Made by a program: the position numbers and the translations under genes | Shown: positions 26,901 through 39,300 of the stretch, piece by piece | Layout of the letters: each line of letters starts with the position of its first letter | Numbering within the stretch: the first letter of the stretch is position 1 | Notes under the pieces: generated by a model | The model's database searches: none | The model's input: only the letters and a program-made list of their open reading frames with translations | Told to the model about the DNA's origin: nothing | Assembly (NCBI RefSeq): GCF_901933205.1 | Contig: NC_044573.1 | Location: 47,459,493 to 47,523,492 of the forward strand | Length of the DNA stretch: 64,000 bases | Source of the DNA: Camarhynchus parvulus | Lineage: Eukaryota > Chordata > Aves > Passeriformes > Thraupidae | Reading direction: 5' to 3'

Positions 26901-28908
26901 TTCTTATCTCTCTCAGATCTTCAAAGACTGGCCTCTTAGTATCTGTGCTACTGACAATGTATGTTTTTGGAAACAGCACAGCAGATCTTATACTACAATT
27001 GTTAGAAGATAGAATTCATTGCCAGTGCAGTGATCAGCAAAGACGGCATTTGTCTCACTGCTTTAAGGAGTAATCAACATTTTAAATAAAAGAAACAGCA
27101 ACGGAAAATATCCCCCTAGAAGCCCCAAGCAGAACAAAAAATCAACCAACTAACCCTCAGGTGTCTTCAATTCATTATAGAGACATCAATATACTGACAA
27201 AAACTTGTTTTTGGGCAAAGTCATTTCATGCTTTCCACATCAGGATGATGATAGCAATTGGCCACAAGTAATATTGAAAAGAGCAAATATTGTGAAAAGA
27301 GGATGAGAAAATAAGACTGTCTCTGGTTTTGAATATGAGCCAAACATTCCAAAACCAATACTGCATAATTAGGGAAAAACTATGAGATTTGGATCTTCAG
27401 AGATGGATTGGTAACAAGCAGGACTTTTTAAAATTCAAGTGAAAAGAAAGAAAAATACTCGAATTATGATTAATTCAGAAAGGCTCTGGTAGGATATTCA
27501 AAAGAAGCATGGTTAAAATCAAGGTTTGCAACTATATTAACAGGAAGACATTCCTTTAAAATATTTTTTGAAATAAAGTGTGGAACTGTGGGACAGATCG
27601 TTGTCCTCAGCTGAATTCAGCAGCACTAGCTATGATCATAGCAGCTAAAATCCTGATCTGTGTATGTATAATAAGCACATTTAAAAATAGGGTAATCATC
27701 ATTATAATTAAGTTCAGACCACAGCAATTAGACCTGGACTTTTATCACGCCAGTCATTAGGAAGCTTTAGATTAGGCCCATCTCTAGGAAGCACATGAAA
27801 GATAGAGGAGGAGGACGAATAAATGACAGAACTACAACTGCCTGGAAGTGACCTTTAAGCTATATTGTATATTAAACACAAGAAGTGAATGCATAAGAAA
27901 AGAACATGCAACTAAACATCATAAAGGGTTTAAAAGAATTGTCAACAGCAAAACCTGGGAATTTATGCACACATTAAGCACTGATGAAATTTCCTGTCCT
28001 GACATGATTTCATTTTAAATTATCTGAAGCAGTGAAATAGTTGGATTACTTTTCCTGTCTCTCACCTTCAAGAGTTCTAAAACAGATTTTTTTTTTTTCT
28101 TTTCTTCTGGTTAGCCACACTTGCTGCAAAAAATGTAAAATAACAAGTTCTCAATGCACTGGTTATTAATATCATATATCTACTTCATAAAATATCTGCA
28201 AAACAAAGCACCCTATTATAAGGGTAACGACTGTCTCAGCTTGTATATGAGAAAAAAGGATGTGTTAGCACAGCATACAAACCTTCAAAGATCTATCGAA
28301 TATTTGTACCAACGCGATATAAAAACATGATTTAAACATAAAAATATTCATAGTATATAAGACAATCTTCCAGTGATAGTTATTGGACATTACTCTTCAC
28401 ACACACCGTACCCACGCATACAGATACACAAACGTACGCTCACTCTCCTGCCTGGAGGCTCTGTAACCCCCAGTGTGGAATTGCCCTTCCTCCAGACTAA
28501 CAGTTGTTGCTCTAAGTAAACACCTATTTCTCAATGCATTTGTTTCCAAAGTAACACAAAGGAATGATGCAATGGCATGGCAAAATGCGGTGTTTTATGA
28601 AAAGATAGTCAATAAATATTGTTCTGCTACAGGAAACGTTGTGTAACAGTTTAGCCACGTGGTTTGCAACCTTTTACAAAAGGGCAGTTTTTCTAAGTCC
28701 TTATCATGTTATAAGTACTATGGCAAGGCTTTCTTCAGAAACCTCTTGAGTCTTAACTTGATCATATTTCTTGCTCTGTTCACAATCAGCATTAAAAGAA
28801 GCCCAAATCTCCCAAAAAGCAGCCTAGTATGAAGAACAAATCATTCAGATAGGAGTCAGTAAGAGCCATGTGCTTTCACATTATCTCATCTCCTCTCCCC
28901 AAAATAAA
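23991..28908. other. Intergenic DNA, no gene recognised
   Basis: The 24000-24250 part is GC-richer with frames open on both strands, and may be host flank of the pol relic. From 24250 on the sequence is AT-rich with only short anonymous frames. Purine-rich stretches occur near 25680-25745. I see no splice-paired exon, RNA gene or further LTR. Confidence 0.55.
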
Positions 28909-28962
28909 GTTCCACAGTTATACCACCTGTATAAATTTCCACAGTTATATCACCTGTAGAAA
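28909..28962. repeat. 27-bp tandem duplication, two copies
   Basis: Copies at 28909-28935 and 28936-28962 share TTCCACAGTTATA/T and CACCTGTA, differing at a few positions. It lies about 520 bp beyond the GRM1 stop codon, in downstream or distal 3'UTR sequence. Confidence 0.8.
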
Positions 28963-29185
28963 CCAGGAAAAAAGTATTTATGCATATATGTCTCATATAC
29001 AAGTAGCCTTGTTGTCCCGCACCACACTCTGCCCTTCTAGCTCCTGCGTGTGTAACTCCCATAGCAGACAGACAGCAGTCATGAGGTGTGCTGATGACTT
29101 CTCCAGGTTGCACTTCCCAGAGTCCTTTTCAAGCATTGCCAAGAAAGGCTGTGACTAAGTGTGATTATATTTTTTTTCCTGTGTG

Positions 29186-29483
29186 TTTATTCTTTTTATT
29201 TTTTTGCTATAGAAGTTGCTCCTTTAGTTTGTGCTTTGTTGTGGTTTCCTAACATTTTCCCAAAGTACTTTTATTTTCAACAGATAGAGAATGTTGAGCC
29301 CTCAGAATGGATTTTTTATTTTTTTTGTTTCATTTTAGTTATTTAAGTGCAGGATGAAATTTTTGCCCTGTCATTTGTCACTTTGTTCCCTGCTCTCTCT
29401 CCCACAGCCCTGGGAGGCTTGTCTCCACAAGTCCTCCCAGTGGGCAGCTGCCAAAGTCCTTCCTGTCTTGTCTCTTGCAGCAT
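29186..29483 (-). terminator. Proximal GRM1 3'UTR with a cluster of AATAAA signals
   Basis: On the minus strand, within about 300 bases after the canonical stop codon, AATAAA occurs at 29315-29320, about 29268-29273, 29195-29200 and 29186-29191. Any of these could direct cleavage of GRM1 mRNA. Mammalian GRM1 3'UTRs are longer, so the transcript may run past this point. The true end cannot be fixed from sequence alone. Confidence 0.4.
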
Positions 29484-30319
29484 CTACAGGGTGGACGAGC
29501 TTTGCTTATAATCCCTCAGGATGACAGAGGCATAGGTCACATCTGGAGGTGTGCAGAGCACCGACTCCGACACGGGGGAGCTGGGCACGGAGCTGCCCGA
29601 GGCCACTGAATCCCGGAAAGGGGATCGGGGGCGTCAGTGCCGGAGAGTCTTCGAGAGTCAATTTGCTGGTTGCCGGCTCCTCATCCTCCTCCTCCTCTGC
29701 ACTCTTCTCATACACATATCCCTGAATGAGCTTCACCTTCTCACTCTCGGCTTCCTCAGCCGGGGGAGACAGGGGCTCCTGGCTGAAGGCAGCCACCTGG
29801 AAAGGCTGCAGGGGTGGCTGCTGTGGTGGCGGAGGTGGGCAGGGAGGCCGCATGCCGTTCCCTGAGCCGGGACTGGGGAGGGCAGTGTTGAAGTCGGGGA
29901 TGCCGGTGGCAAACTTGTTGACCACTCCTTGCAGCTGGTCCATGAGAGACTGTGGCTGCAGGGACAGGGTCTTGGGGGACTGCTCAGGCAAGAAGAGTTG
30001 GGTTTCCTCTGCCGTGGCCTGCAATGGGGGGGTCGTTGCCACCCGCCTGTGCACCACCATGGAAGGACTGTTGGACTGGTTGAGGTGAATGGGCTCTCTG
30101 TCGTCTTCCTCCACCACATTGTACAGAGTCTTAGTGCTGATGTCGGTAAAAGTCAGACTTTGGCCGTGGCAGTCTTTAGTGAGGGGTTTGATCACCGCTG
30201 TCTGATTGCACCCTGTCTCCTGGTTCTTCACATGCACTGAGAGTCTGTGCCACGTATGTTCCCCCTTTGGATCTTGTCTTCCACCTGGTTCAGACCATGA
30301 CACAGACTTTCCATTAGAA
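29484..30319 (-). CDS. GRM1: GRM1 terminal exon: long cytoplasmic tail of mGluR1a, with a 1-base frameshift
   Basis: This exon encodes the long intracellular tail of the Gq-coupled metabotropic glutamate receptor 1 (alpha isoform), which recruits Homer and PDZ scaffolds at postsynaptic sites. The acceptor at 30320-30321 follows a T-rich tract. The first base completes the codon split at the 57678 donor, giving GNPNSNGKSVSW as in mammalian GRM1. Recognisable blocks follow: SMVVHRRV, AEET, SLMDQLQGVV, IPDF, a proline run, an acidic run (EEEEDEEP) and SPALTPP. At the Homer ligand the reading frame is broken by one extra base (about 29620-29631). The uninterrupted frame reads PPIPFPG and stops at 29506-29508. 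The other frame holds the canonical SPFRDS through SSSTL tail, 46 codons, ending with TAG at 29484-29486. The length of that block equals the mammalian one. A base-calling error or a recent mutation would both explain it. Identity as GRM1 is certain. Confidence 0.95.
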
Positions 30320-33300
30320 CTATGAATAAAATAAAGATGGTTTATTTGCATTTACATTACGAAGACACAGGCAGTATAACAAACAAGCCTACAAAAATAC
30401 TAATTGCTTTGCCTCATTAGTAAGCCTCCCCCCTCCAGTTTTTCATGTCCTCCCAGAAATACTCCATGAGAAAACAACGCTATAATTTTCATCTAAAAGT
30501 GATGTTGGTTATCCATCCTACAGCCAACCTGGAAAGGCTAGCCTGCAGGAAGGGCTCTGGGAGAACCATCTGTGGTTTGAGGACTTGAGCTGTCATTTGG
30601 TATCTAGGTTTGCTCACCATTTTGCAGGGGAGAAGAAAAAAACACAGGAAAAAGGTCACAGGAAAAGATTTAATTAGGCCTGATTTGCAGCTTAAAGGAA
30701 ATATTTTCAAGCTGTTGGAAGAAAAACAATCCACAGTCATAGCCTTTGGCAAACTGGGTAGAGAGATAAATTGTTTCTGAGTCCCCCTTTCCCTTTTATT
30801 CCCTCTTCCCCTTAGAAACACATTAGCTAACAGAGAAATGAAGGACTCCCAGGGCCTCTATCAGGTGGGAGGTAAATGCACTTCTTCCCGGGTGACTATT
30901 TACAATCCAGGCTAAAATTCTGGGACTGAAAACAGTTGGTTTATGTGGGAGGAAGAACAAGTAGCAGCATGACCATGGTGAGTCAAACCCTCTGACTCCT
31001 CATATGGGCTGGGTCCCACCAAAATGCTGGGCAATTTGGCCAAGTGAGGATCTGAGGGTCAGGTCCCACTCTGAGGAGTTGTAGGTTTTTGCATTTCCCT
31101 CTACCCTTGAAGGGAGCAGCACTCAAAGCTGAGTGGCAGCTTGTGAGCAGCTGGTGGGACAGGGAGCTGAGCAGTGCTTTAGAGGACCAAGCAATTGTTT
31201 AATTGCAGGTCAGGCAGTAGAGATGGTTCACAAATTCTAAAATACATCATCTGGGTGCAAACCAGAAATGGAGAGAAATTCTGAGATGATTTATTCAAAG
31301 CAGCCTTATCTCAGGTTTTCATCCCTCAGGGACCAGAAACGAACAAAGGATTACATTTCAGACCCTGAGACTGCCATGCAGATGGGAGACAAAGTGAGTG
31401 GGAGGCTGGCACAGCAGCCTCACCTCCTGCTACTGCACACACCAGAGGAGATCGTTTCCCCTACAATATTGCAGTATTGTTGTAAGCATTTTGCTTTCCT
31501 TGCTCAGACTCTCATGGTTCTCTTTTTTAAGGAGCAAATAATTGCCACTTGAATTTTATAAAAGAAACCCCATATTGACTGACTTTGTCATAGCTGCAAG
31601 AGACTGGTACAAGACATATAATGTTGTAAATCTGTCAAAACAGAAAAGAAATATACATGACAATGTGTCATTTTTCTGTCGAGCAGTAGGTAGTCCTGGA
31701 GGAAAAAAAAAAGAATTTTAGGTGGATCCAAGCTGGGAAGCTCATCTCCAACTCCAGACTCCAAATGCTGGACCTGTGACTCACCACCTCTGTGGGAACT
31801 GGGGCATATGAAAGGGCCAAACTAAAAAATTTATAACTCCCCAAAGCATGTAGTTGGTAGGACCTGGAGTTGTTTTGATTTAGAGCTTTAACCTAAGAGA
31901 TAAGAAAGTCATGTTTCCAACTGAAGAAGGAAACATCTATATTATAGTGATCAATGAAAAGATAAGAATGAAGGCTTAGAACCATTCCTGTTTTGATCAA
32001 ATAAGCTATGGTATCATTTTTTTTTTTTTAATGTGCTATAAAGATAAGCAAATGAGTGTAACTCTTGGGTGTGAAAGTTTTTTAAAGTAATGTTTAACAT
32101 GCCAAGAACTGCAAACTCTTCACACAGAAACACATTTGGTCTACTTTAACTTCAAAACAAGTATCTTCTTCTAGAGAGGAGAATAAGTCAAGTGCTCTTG
32201 TATTTTGCTGATGCTGTAGTTTACAATTATTGCAAAGGGCTTTTCTAAAAAAATGTTATGATTATCTGCTGCCTTTTGTGCTAAGTCCACTTCTGCAACA
32301 TTTATTTCTTCATATATAGTTCTGGTGCATCACCTCACTTTTGAATCCCTCCTCACACCATCTGTTTTTTCTCTATCTCATTTTATTTCCAAGATTTTGT
32401 ATTTTACATCAAAGGCAAGCATAGCTATTTTAAGGAGCTCACTACCTCTGTGTTCAAGTCTGGCTCCTATTTAGTTCATTTCCCTCTCCCTCACTCTCAA
32501 ATTCTGCTCTTACTTCATTCTTCTATAGCATTCTCCATAGTCTCAAGTCAATGGCCACCCTTAAACTGTGCTGGGACTGCAACGTCCAAATGTGAGCTGA
32601 CCATTTCATCTAGATTTGTCTGGTAGCAACTTGCTCCTCAGGGAGAACTGGTCCTGTTTGCCTCTGCTTGCCAGACCTTACTGCTCATGGCTCCAATGGC
32701 CTCATGACAAAGAGCTTTAGGGGCTGCAGTGGCTCTCTATGGGATCCATTTGACAAGATCCATGGATTATTTGCCTCAGATTATTGTTCCAGCTCTTTCC
32801 CTCTACTTGCTATGTCCAGGCACTGCTAGCCTGTTAATGAGTCACATTTTGAGATGGAGTCCCAAGACTGCCATAGAAATACCTGGGCTCTGTCTTGCTG
32901 GATGGCTGGTAGGGGGTCACACCGAGTTTGACACTTTCAGGAAGAATTAATCATTAAAATGCAAGAAGAGAACTTGTTATGCTGGAACAAAGAGCAGCCA
33001 TCTTGAATATCATTAATTGGCGTTTAGACCAAAACAAAGATGGGTCTGGAAAAGCTCAGACCTGAACTGAGTGAGAGAAGGAGCTGTCTCACTTGTGCAA
33101 AGCAACGATGACAATCCTGACTGCATGGTCATCGCTCGCTAAGTGATTGCCATCTCCTCTTTTGAAAGAAACATCCATTGGAGAAGGCCAAGATCAAAAT
33201 AATCTGCCTGGGTTAATGGCAGAAGGGATGGTTTTCCACAAAAAGGCAGGAGAGGGTACCAAGCCAGGTCACAGTTGGGGTATTGAAAACCTGATGTTCA

Positions 33301-36300
33301 TTTGCACAGTGGTGAGATGGCACCAAGTGGTGGTTTCTTCATTTAATCAGTAGGATGATTACCCAGTTCATGTCCACCATGTGTTCCTCTATCTTTCCTA
33401 ACTCTGTCCTTTCTCCTGTCAAATAGGATTTAGATCTCACACTTTCTGCACAGAAGTGAACTTCTTGGAGTCTCAAGAGGTCTTAAGTTTTGTACTTGCG
33501 TATACCCAGTGTAACACTCCACTTACTATTTCTTCAAATTCTCCCATCTAGTCTACATGTTCAGGCAGATTCCTGGATACCCTATCAGCATATAGGGTGG
33601 GTTTGCTTTTACTTATAGGCAAGAACATACTTTGAATTTAGATGCTTTTTCTCAATTTTCACCACAGCTTTATCTATGTGTTTTGTATTTTAGGGAAATA
33701 GAAGTAAGTATATTTTTGGTGTGAGTTTTTATTAATATCATGAGCAGAGCTTTTGCAATTTTTGGTAATTCAAAATTTTGCTTCTAATACATGCATTGAT
33801 CTTTTAACATATTCTCTGTATGACTCTGGGCATTTTCATCTTTCTTTCTTTATTGTAGACACTAAATAAGATGGAAAACAACTTCAGATCCTAATAGTTA
33901 CTTCCTGAAATTCTGTAAAAAGAACTGATGCACTCAAGTCTGAGACTATGGTTCAAAATACCCTGTTCAAAATGGTTCAAAATGCCTGCCCAACAGGAGG
34001 ACATGCCTATAACTTGTTAGCTCATTGTTCATTGTTAAGTATCTCCAGATGACCAAAATCTGGTCCCTCCTTGTGACCAGGAGTTCCCCAGACCCAGGCC
34101 AAGAACAGAGTCCTGCTCTTGCCAGTTCCTGGAGGATCTGACCTTTCTGGCTTCCTTGGAGTAGTGTCAAATCTGAGTACTTGACAACAGTAGGCTTCTC
34201 TCCATGCTTCAGGATTATGTTAGATGTTGGATAGAAAAGGTTTCTTTACATCTCAGAGGCTGAATGCTTCTGAGGTGAAAAATTATTGTCACATTGGTCT
34301 AAGGTAAGCTAGACCTCTGATCCTTTTACCAGAAAAGTTATGAAGTGTTATCAAGCACAGAGAATTAAATCGCCTTTGAGTCCTGTGGGCCTGAAACTTT
34401 CTTTTTTTTCGCCTTGAATGTTTTATGCATAACAATCCCTAATTGATAGCACATGAAATAGTTAAGCAGGGTAGTATGTTTTTTATAAGGTTAACTCCAG
34501 GAACCCCCAGGCTGGAAAATGTCTTCAGATCTGGCTTCAGATGCAGTCAGGCAAAGCGCTTGTGAAAGAGCACTTTCTGTTAAAACAGGAAGGGACATTC
34601 CTTGATCTGTTAAGAGTTTATCCCCTCTTTTGTCCTTTCAGGATGCCAGAGTTGTGGTCTGCTATCTTCTTAAAGTGGCCATGAGCTGAGAAAGAATCTT
34701 AATTGATTAATCTTGCTGAGATGAGTGATGCAGTCATTTCAGCCAGCTTGGTGGTGTTAGACAAGACACAGAGCACAGATTTAATATGTAGGGCTGTTTA
34801 TGTTTTTTTAAACAACAATGGTAATTAACCAGAGGAAGAGGTTATGGCAGAAATAATAAATGTTATCTGTTTTTCATTGCCAGCCCAATGTTTTGGCCCA
34901 ACCTACCTCCTTGTAGTCACTGTGGTAACTGAAATGCCACAGCTAGTAGGAAGCACTGGGATAACCTGGCAGTCCTTCTATGATGATAAAATTTTAGGAA
35001 TTAACATAAAATGTGAACTGAGAAGCCTATCAACTTTGTCAGGAAAAATTAAGTCTGAAACAAACCCTGAGCTGTCTTACTAGCAGCCAGAGGAGGTCAG
35101 TGTCAGGTACTGCCCGGTGACCAAATGCTGCTTCTCCCTTCAGAGAGCCCAGGTACAGCCATTGGCAGCTGGCTCTGGAGCGTAGCACATGCAGAGCTGT
35201 CCCTGAGCACTGACAGAGGTGACCAGCATTTGGAGGCAGTGGGGTGCAGAACAAAAAGAAATGACCTGTTCAAAAGCTGTGCATTGGACAAAACCTTTCT
35301 CATCCCTACACAGCTGATGGATGCCATCCTAGGGAAGCCAGTGGAGGAATTTCTGCCCTGCCTAGAGAGAGGCAGTCAGTAAACTACAAACTTTCTCCAA
35401 CCCTGCAGTCAGGTAAGTGGTAATGAGCCTGACTAAAGCTCTGTCTCACTGCTGTCTCACGGTTCCCAGGGCCTAAGTTAACAAGCTGAAAATTTAAGGC
35501 TAATACCTGCACTGCAGCACACTGCAGGTCCTTTGTTGGTATCCCCAAGGTCTCTTCTGTTATTGTCTCCATTTCAGTAAGGCCACTGGGGCATGAAATG
35601 TGATTAAGGGAGTGAGCAGGTTTTAATCCAGGATAGGATACCTCCCTGCACTGAGCATCTGCTCCTCTCAGAGCTGCAACAGCCAGCCCTGCTGCTCATT
35701 AGCAAAGCAAGCCGTGCTGGTCTGCGTGTGCCTGCAAGCCTAACTTCTAGAGCACTGGTTGTAGGGACCCATTTCTTAAACCTGGGTTGGTAAAATTTCT
35801 CTGCACTCTCTCATAAGTGAGGGAGCCATCATCAGCCACAGTCCCTATCTGATGTATGCTCAGGATTTTTGCCTCATATAATCACCTAAAAGAAAAAGAA
35901 ATCACAAACCGATTTCAGCCTTAACTCGTTTACACTATAATCTCTATCTTGGTGACAAGAGGAACTTAAAACTGTTCTCACAGCATGGCTCCAATGCTTT
36001 TGTTAGTGCTGTATAATTAGAGCAATGTTTAACCTCCCACTTGTGTTTCTGGAAGTTCAAATTACTTAACCAACTTTTCCTTGTTGCTCCCCTCCTCCCT
36101 CTACATGCCTGCCCTCATTCCCCCCACATTAATTTTTTTTGGACAAAATTGCCTTGAGCATTGGACACAATATTCTATGTTAATTAGAGCACTGCTTTAA
36201 ATGTATGATGCAAACTGCTACAAAAGATATAGGAAAACATATCTTTTAGGTGTCATACTGTCTTGCCAGGGCAGAACCTGATGATACTTAGAGGTGTTGT

Positions 36301-39300
36301 GAGTGAGCTCAAGTCCAGAGCTGCCTTTCCAACTCTCTGTCTGACCACTGGTTTATGTAGAATAAATGTAACATAATAATTTCCTTCATAAGCTACTCTA
36401 ATGCAGAAGTTGAGCATTACTTTATCTGAGTTGCAGATAGGCTTTCTAATGTATATTGACCCTATTGATAATTGGGGTATTTTTCTCTTTTTTAAATTGA
36501 AATCTTAATATTATACAGTCTGTAATGTGGGTGCAGTAGCTATGTCTAGGCTGAGTACCCTGTGGTGAGATCCTGGTTTCCATACACAGGGTGTCCAGGT
36601 TGGGATCAGACCCTTGGGCAGGATCAGAGGTTGGCAGCCCCCCTCACCTCTCTGCTCTGGTCACCCAGATGGGGAAAGCTGGAACCAGGGCTGGGGTCAC
36701 TCACTTTACATTTGTGCTACAATAGAAGTAGATTGCTGCTAGGCTCATACCTGGCCCTAGGGCTAGGGAATTACTTCCAAATCCAACAGCTCAGATATAG
36801 CCAAATGTCCCAAAATAAGTAGATTTATTTACTTTGAGACATGACAATAATTTTTATGTACATAAGCTTTTGTAGAGCTGTGAATTTGGCGAGAGTGGGA
36901 GGTGGTGAGAGAAATGGTCAGTGCATTGCTTCAGTGTAGTTGAAGCCCCACAACTTCAACATGTACCACAAATCTACCTAGCTCAACAGAGGTGTGAGAC
37001 TATTACACTGATAATGTGTATGAAGTTCTGACTACTCATGATAATTACTACTAGAAATTTGTAGTCTCATCTGAAATACAGAAGATATGTCATATTTCAG
37101 TCATCCAGTATTAGTGAAAAAATTTCGTTCTCCTGTGTGTTCATGAGGTGCTTTGGAAAAAAAATCAAATAACTACTAAAATGTTGCTTTGAGAAAACAA
37201 TCTAATAGATAATACAGTTCAGGATAATAAACAATTTGTCAGAAACAGCAAGAAAATTCATCCAGTGCTCAAGAAATGAAGATGAGAAACCTGCAAATCA
37301 AAGTGAAATTAAAAAGTGTTCTTAGTAGTTAATAGCTTTTGAAACTGTTTATTTCATTCTTATTAACAAGTAAAGCCCACTGAATATTCAGAATGAATTC
37401 ATCCTACTGAATCATTTTTGTAATTTAAGGATAATAAAGTTAATGCATGGGAAAACATGGTGTAAGTTATCATAGGTCCTCTGGTATCAACGGAGAAGCT
37501 CATTTGGGTTATCTGAAGGTGTGTTTCATGCTGCAAATTCAAGTAAATGTTTATGACAGTGCAGCCAGTGCCAATGCCTGAGCTGAAGCATTTTTTCTTA
37601 CAGGCTTAGAAGGGAGCACAGTTGATAGAACCTGAAAAGTACAATGTTTTAAGCAAAGGAACCTAGAAAGCTTAGGAACATACAAAGAAAACACTACAAT
37701 TAAGTTAATTTACAAAATGTGTAGGTGGGTGCAACTAAGGCAAAATAGTCTGTAGGACTGGAAGACTGTGAAGATCAACAACCTTCAAAAAATGTTACAT
37801 GAAAAGAAATGCCATGGAGCTGCTGTTGAATAAGAAATACTAATTAATGAACTTGAATAGAATAAAACCACAAAAATTGCCCACGAATTCTGTATTCCCC
37901 ACTCAAAAGCACCAGACCATAGTTCAGAGATCAGTAAGTCTTTCCTATCAGTGCAGTTTAATAGTAATTAGGACAGTTGGAGGTTTTTCCTTGCTTTCTG
38001 TAATCCTCTGTGGTTCTGATGAAAAATTATTTGGGCCACAGTGTTTTTTACCAAAAAGATATTGACAAGCTGAAAGCTGTATAGTGAACAGCAATAATAA
38101 AACACTGGGGACATAGGAAAGAGTGCATGAGATAAAACTAAAATATCCAAATATATTCTGTTTTTTTTCCAAGCATCTCTAAGGCATTAGCAGCAAGGCT
38201 GAAAAGTATTTCACATGGCATAGACATGCCCAACTGAGACCTCTAAATTAAGCCAAAAGAGGGCCAAATTATACTGCATGCCCAGAATATTTCCTACTCA
38301 ATAGCTGTATCAGAAAAGGAACAATTCCTTATGAACAGAAAAACCTGTTGCCCTGGATGTTTCCTGCCAAAAAATGTGCAAACCTTGCAGAGGTAGTGGT
38401 CAAGGAGGTCGTTCTTCCACAATAACTTGTCAAACTCTCTGGTATACTTGAGAATAAAATAAATTCCCAACAGTTTAAACAGGGCTTAAAGAGCCATCAG
38501 ACTTGCCTTAACATGCCAGCATTTTGAGTGCTTAAGCCTGTGGCAAACTTAGCCAAGTTGCCACAGGAAGCTTAGTCATGAGGCCTCTTGTTTGTAGTGT
38601 ACAGCTCTCCCTAATATGCTGCAGTAGATAAAGCAGTTTGTAAAGCCTGTGGGTTTTTGGGTGTATCTGAACGTTTCCATGGTAACAAATGTGCAGCTTC
38701 AAAAGAAAAGAGCCCTGAAACTCCAAGCTGATACTTCTGGGTTTTTTTAATATGATAATAAAATGTTATGATTTTGATGATTCTGCGTTTCTAACCATCT
38801 CCAGCGTTGCACAGAGAATGGAGATGAAGATTGGTGAAACAAATGATGCTAAGTATTATATGCATCAAAACACTGGTCAGTTTCAAGAGTTTACATCTAC
38901 TTGCTTGTAGGTGGGAGCTGAGGGAAACCATAGCACATGTGGTGATTTCCAGCATGTCAGGGTGATGAAGCAGGGCTCCTAAGGAAATTCTGGACTTACA
39001 AATTGCTGGAGTTCTGGTGGATGAGACTGAGGCTTGAGACCAGATGGTGGTGATGGGCAGCTGGTGATATGATGGACAATTATCTACTGCTCAAACTGGG
39101 CTGTGTGACCACAGGGAGCTCAGACTGCAGATGGAGGACATGCCCTTCCCTGAGCCACAGTGCAGCTCTGCCAGGCCTCTGAACACATCAGCCCTGGCTG
39201 GAGGGAGAGGGAAGCCTGAGGGGCAGAGACAGGCAGAGAAGCCAAAATAGCAAGCTTCATGCTCAGCAGATCTGAAAAACTCCCCTGCTTCTTGAAGCTG

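Noticed and set aside
1..29000. A neighbouring gene such as RAB32, expected downstream of GRM1 by vertebrate synteny
   Set aside because: No Rab GTPase motifs such as WDIAGQERF were found on either strand.
29551..30240. Plus-strand frames opposite the GRM1 terminal exon
   Set aside because: Shadows of the GRM1 tail; their peptides are low complexity.
33950..33990. Three copies of a GTTCAAAAT word
   Set aside because: Too short and irregular to distinguish from chance in AT-rich DNA.
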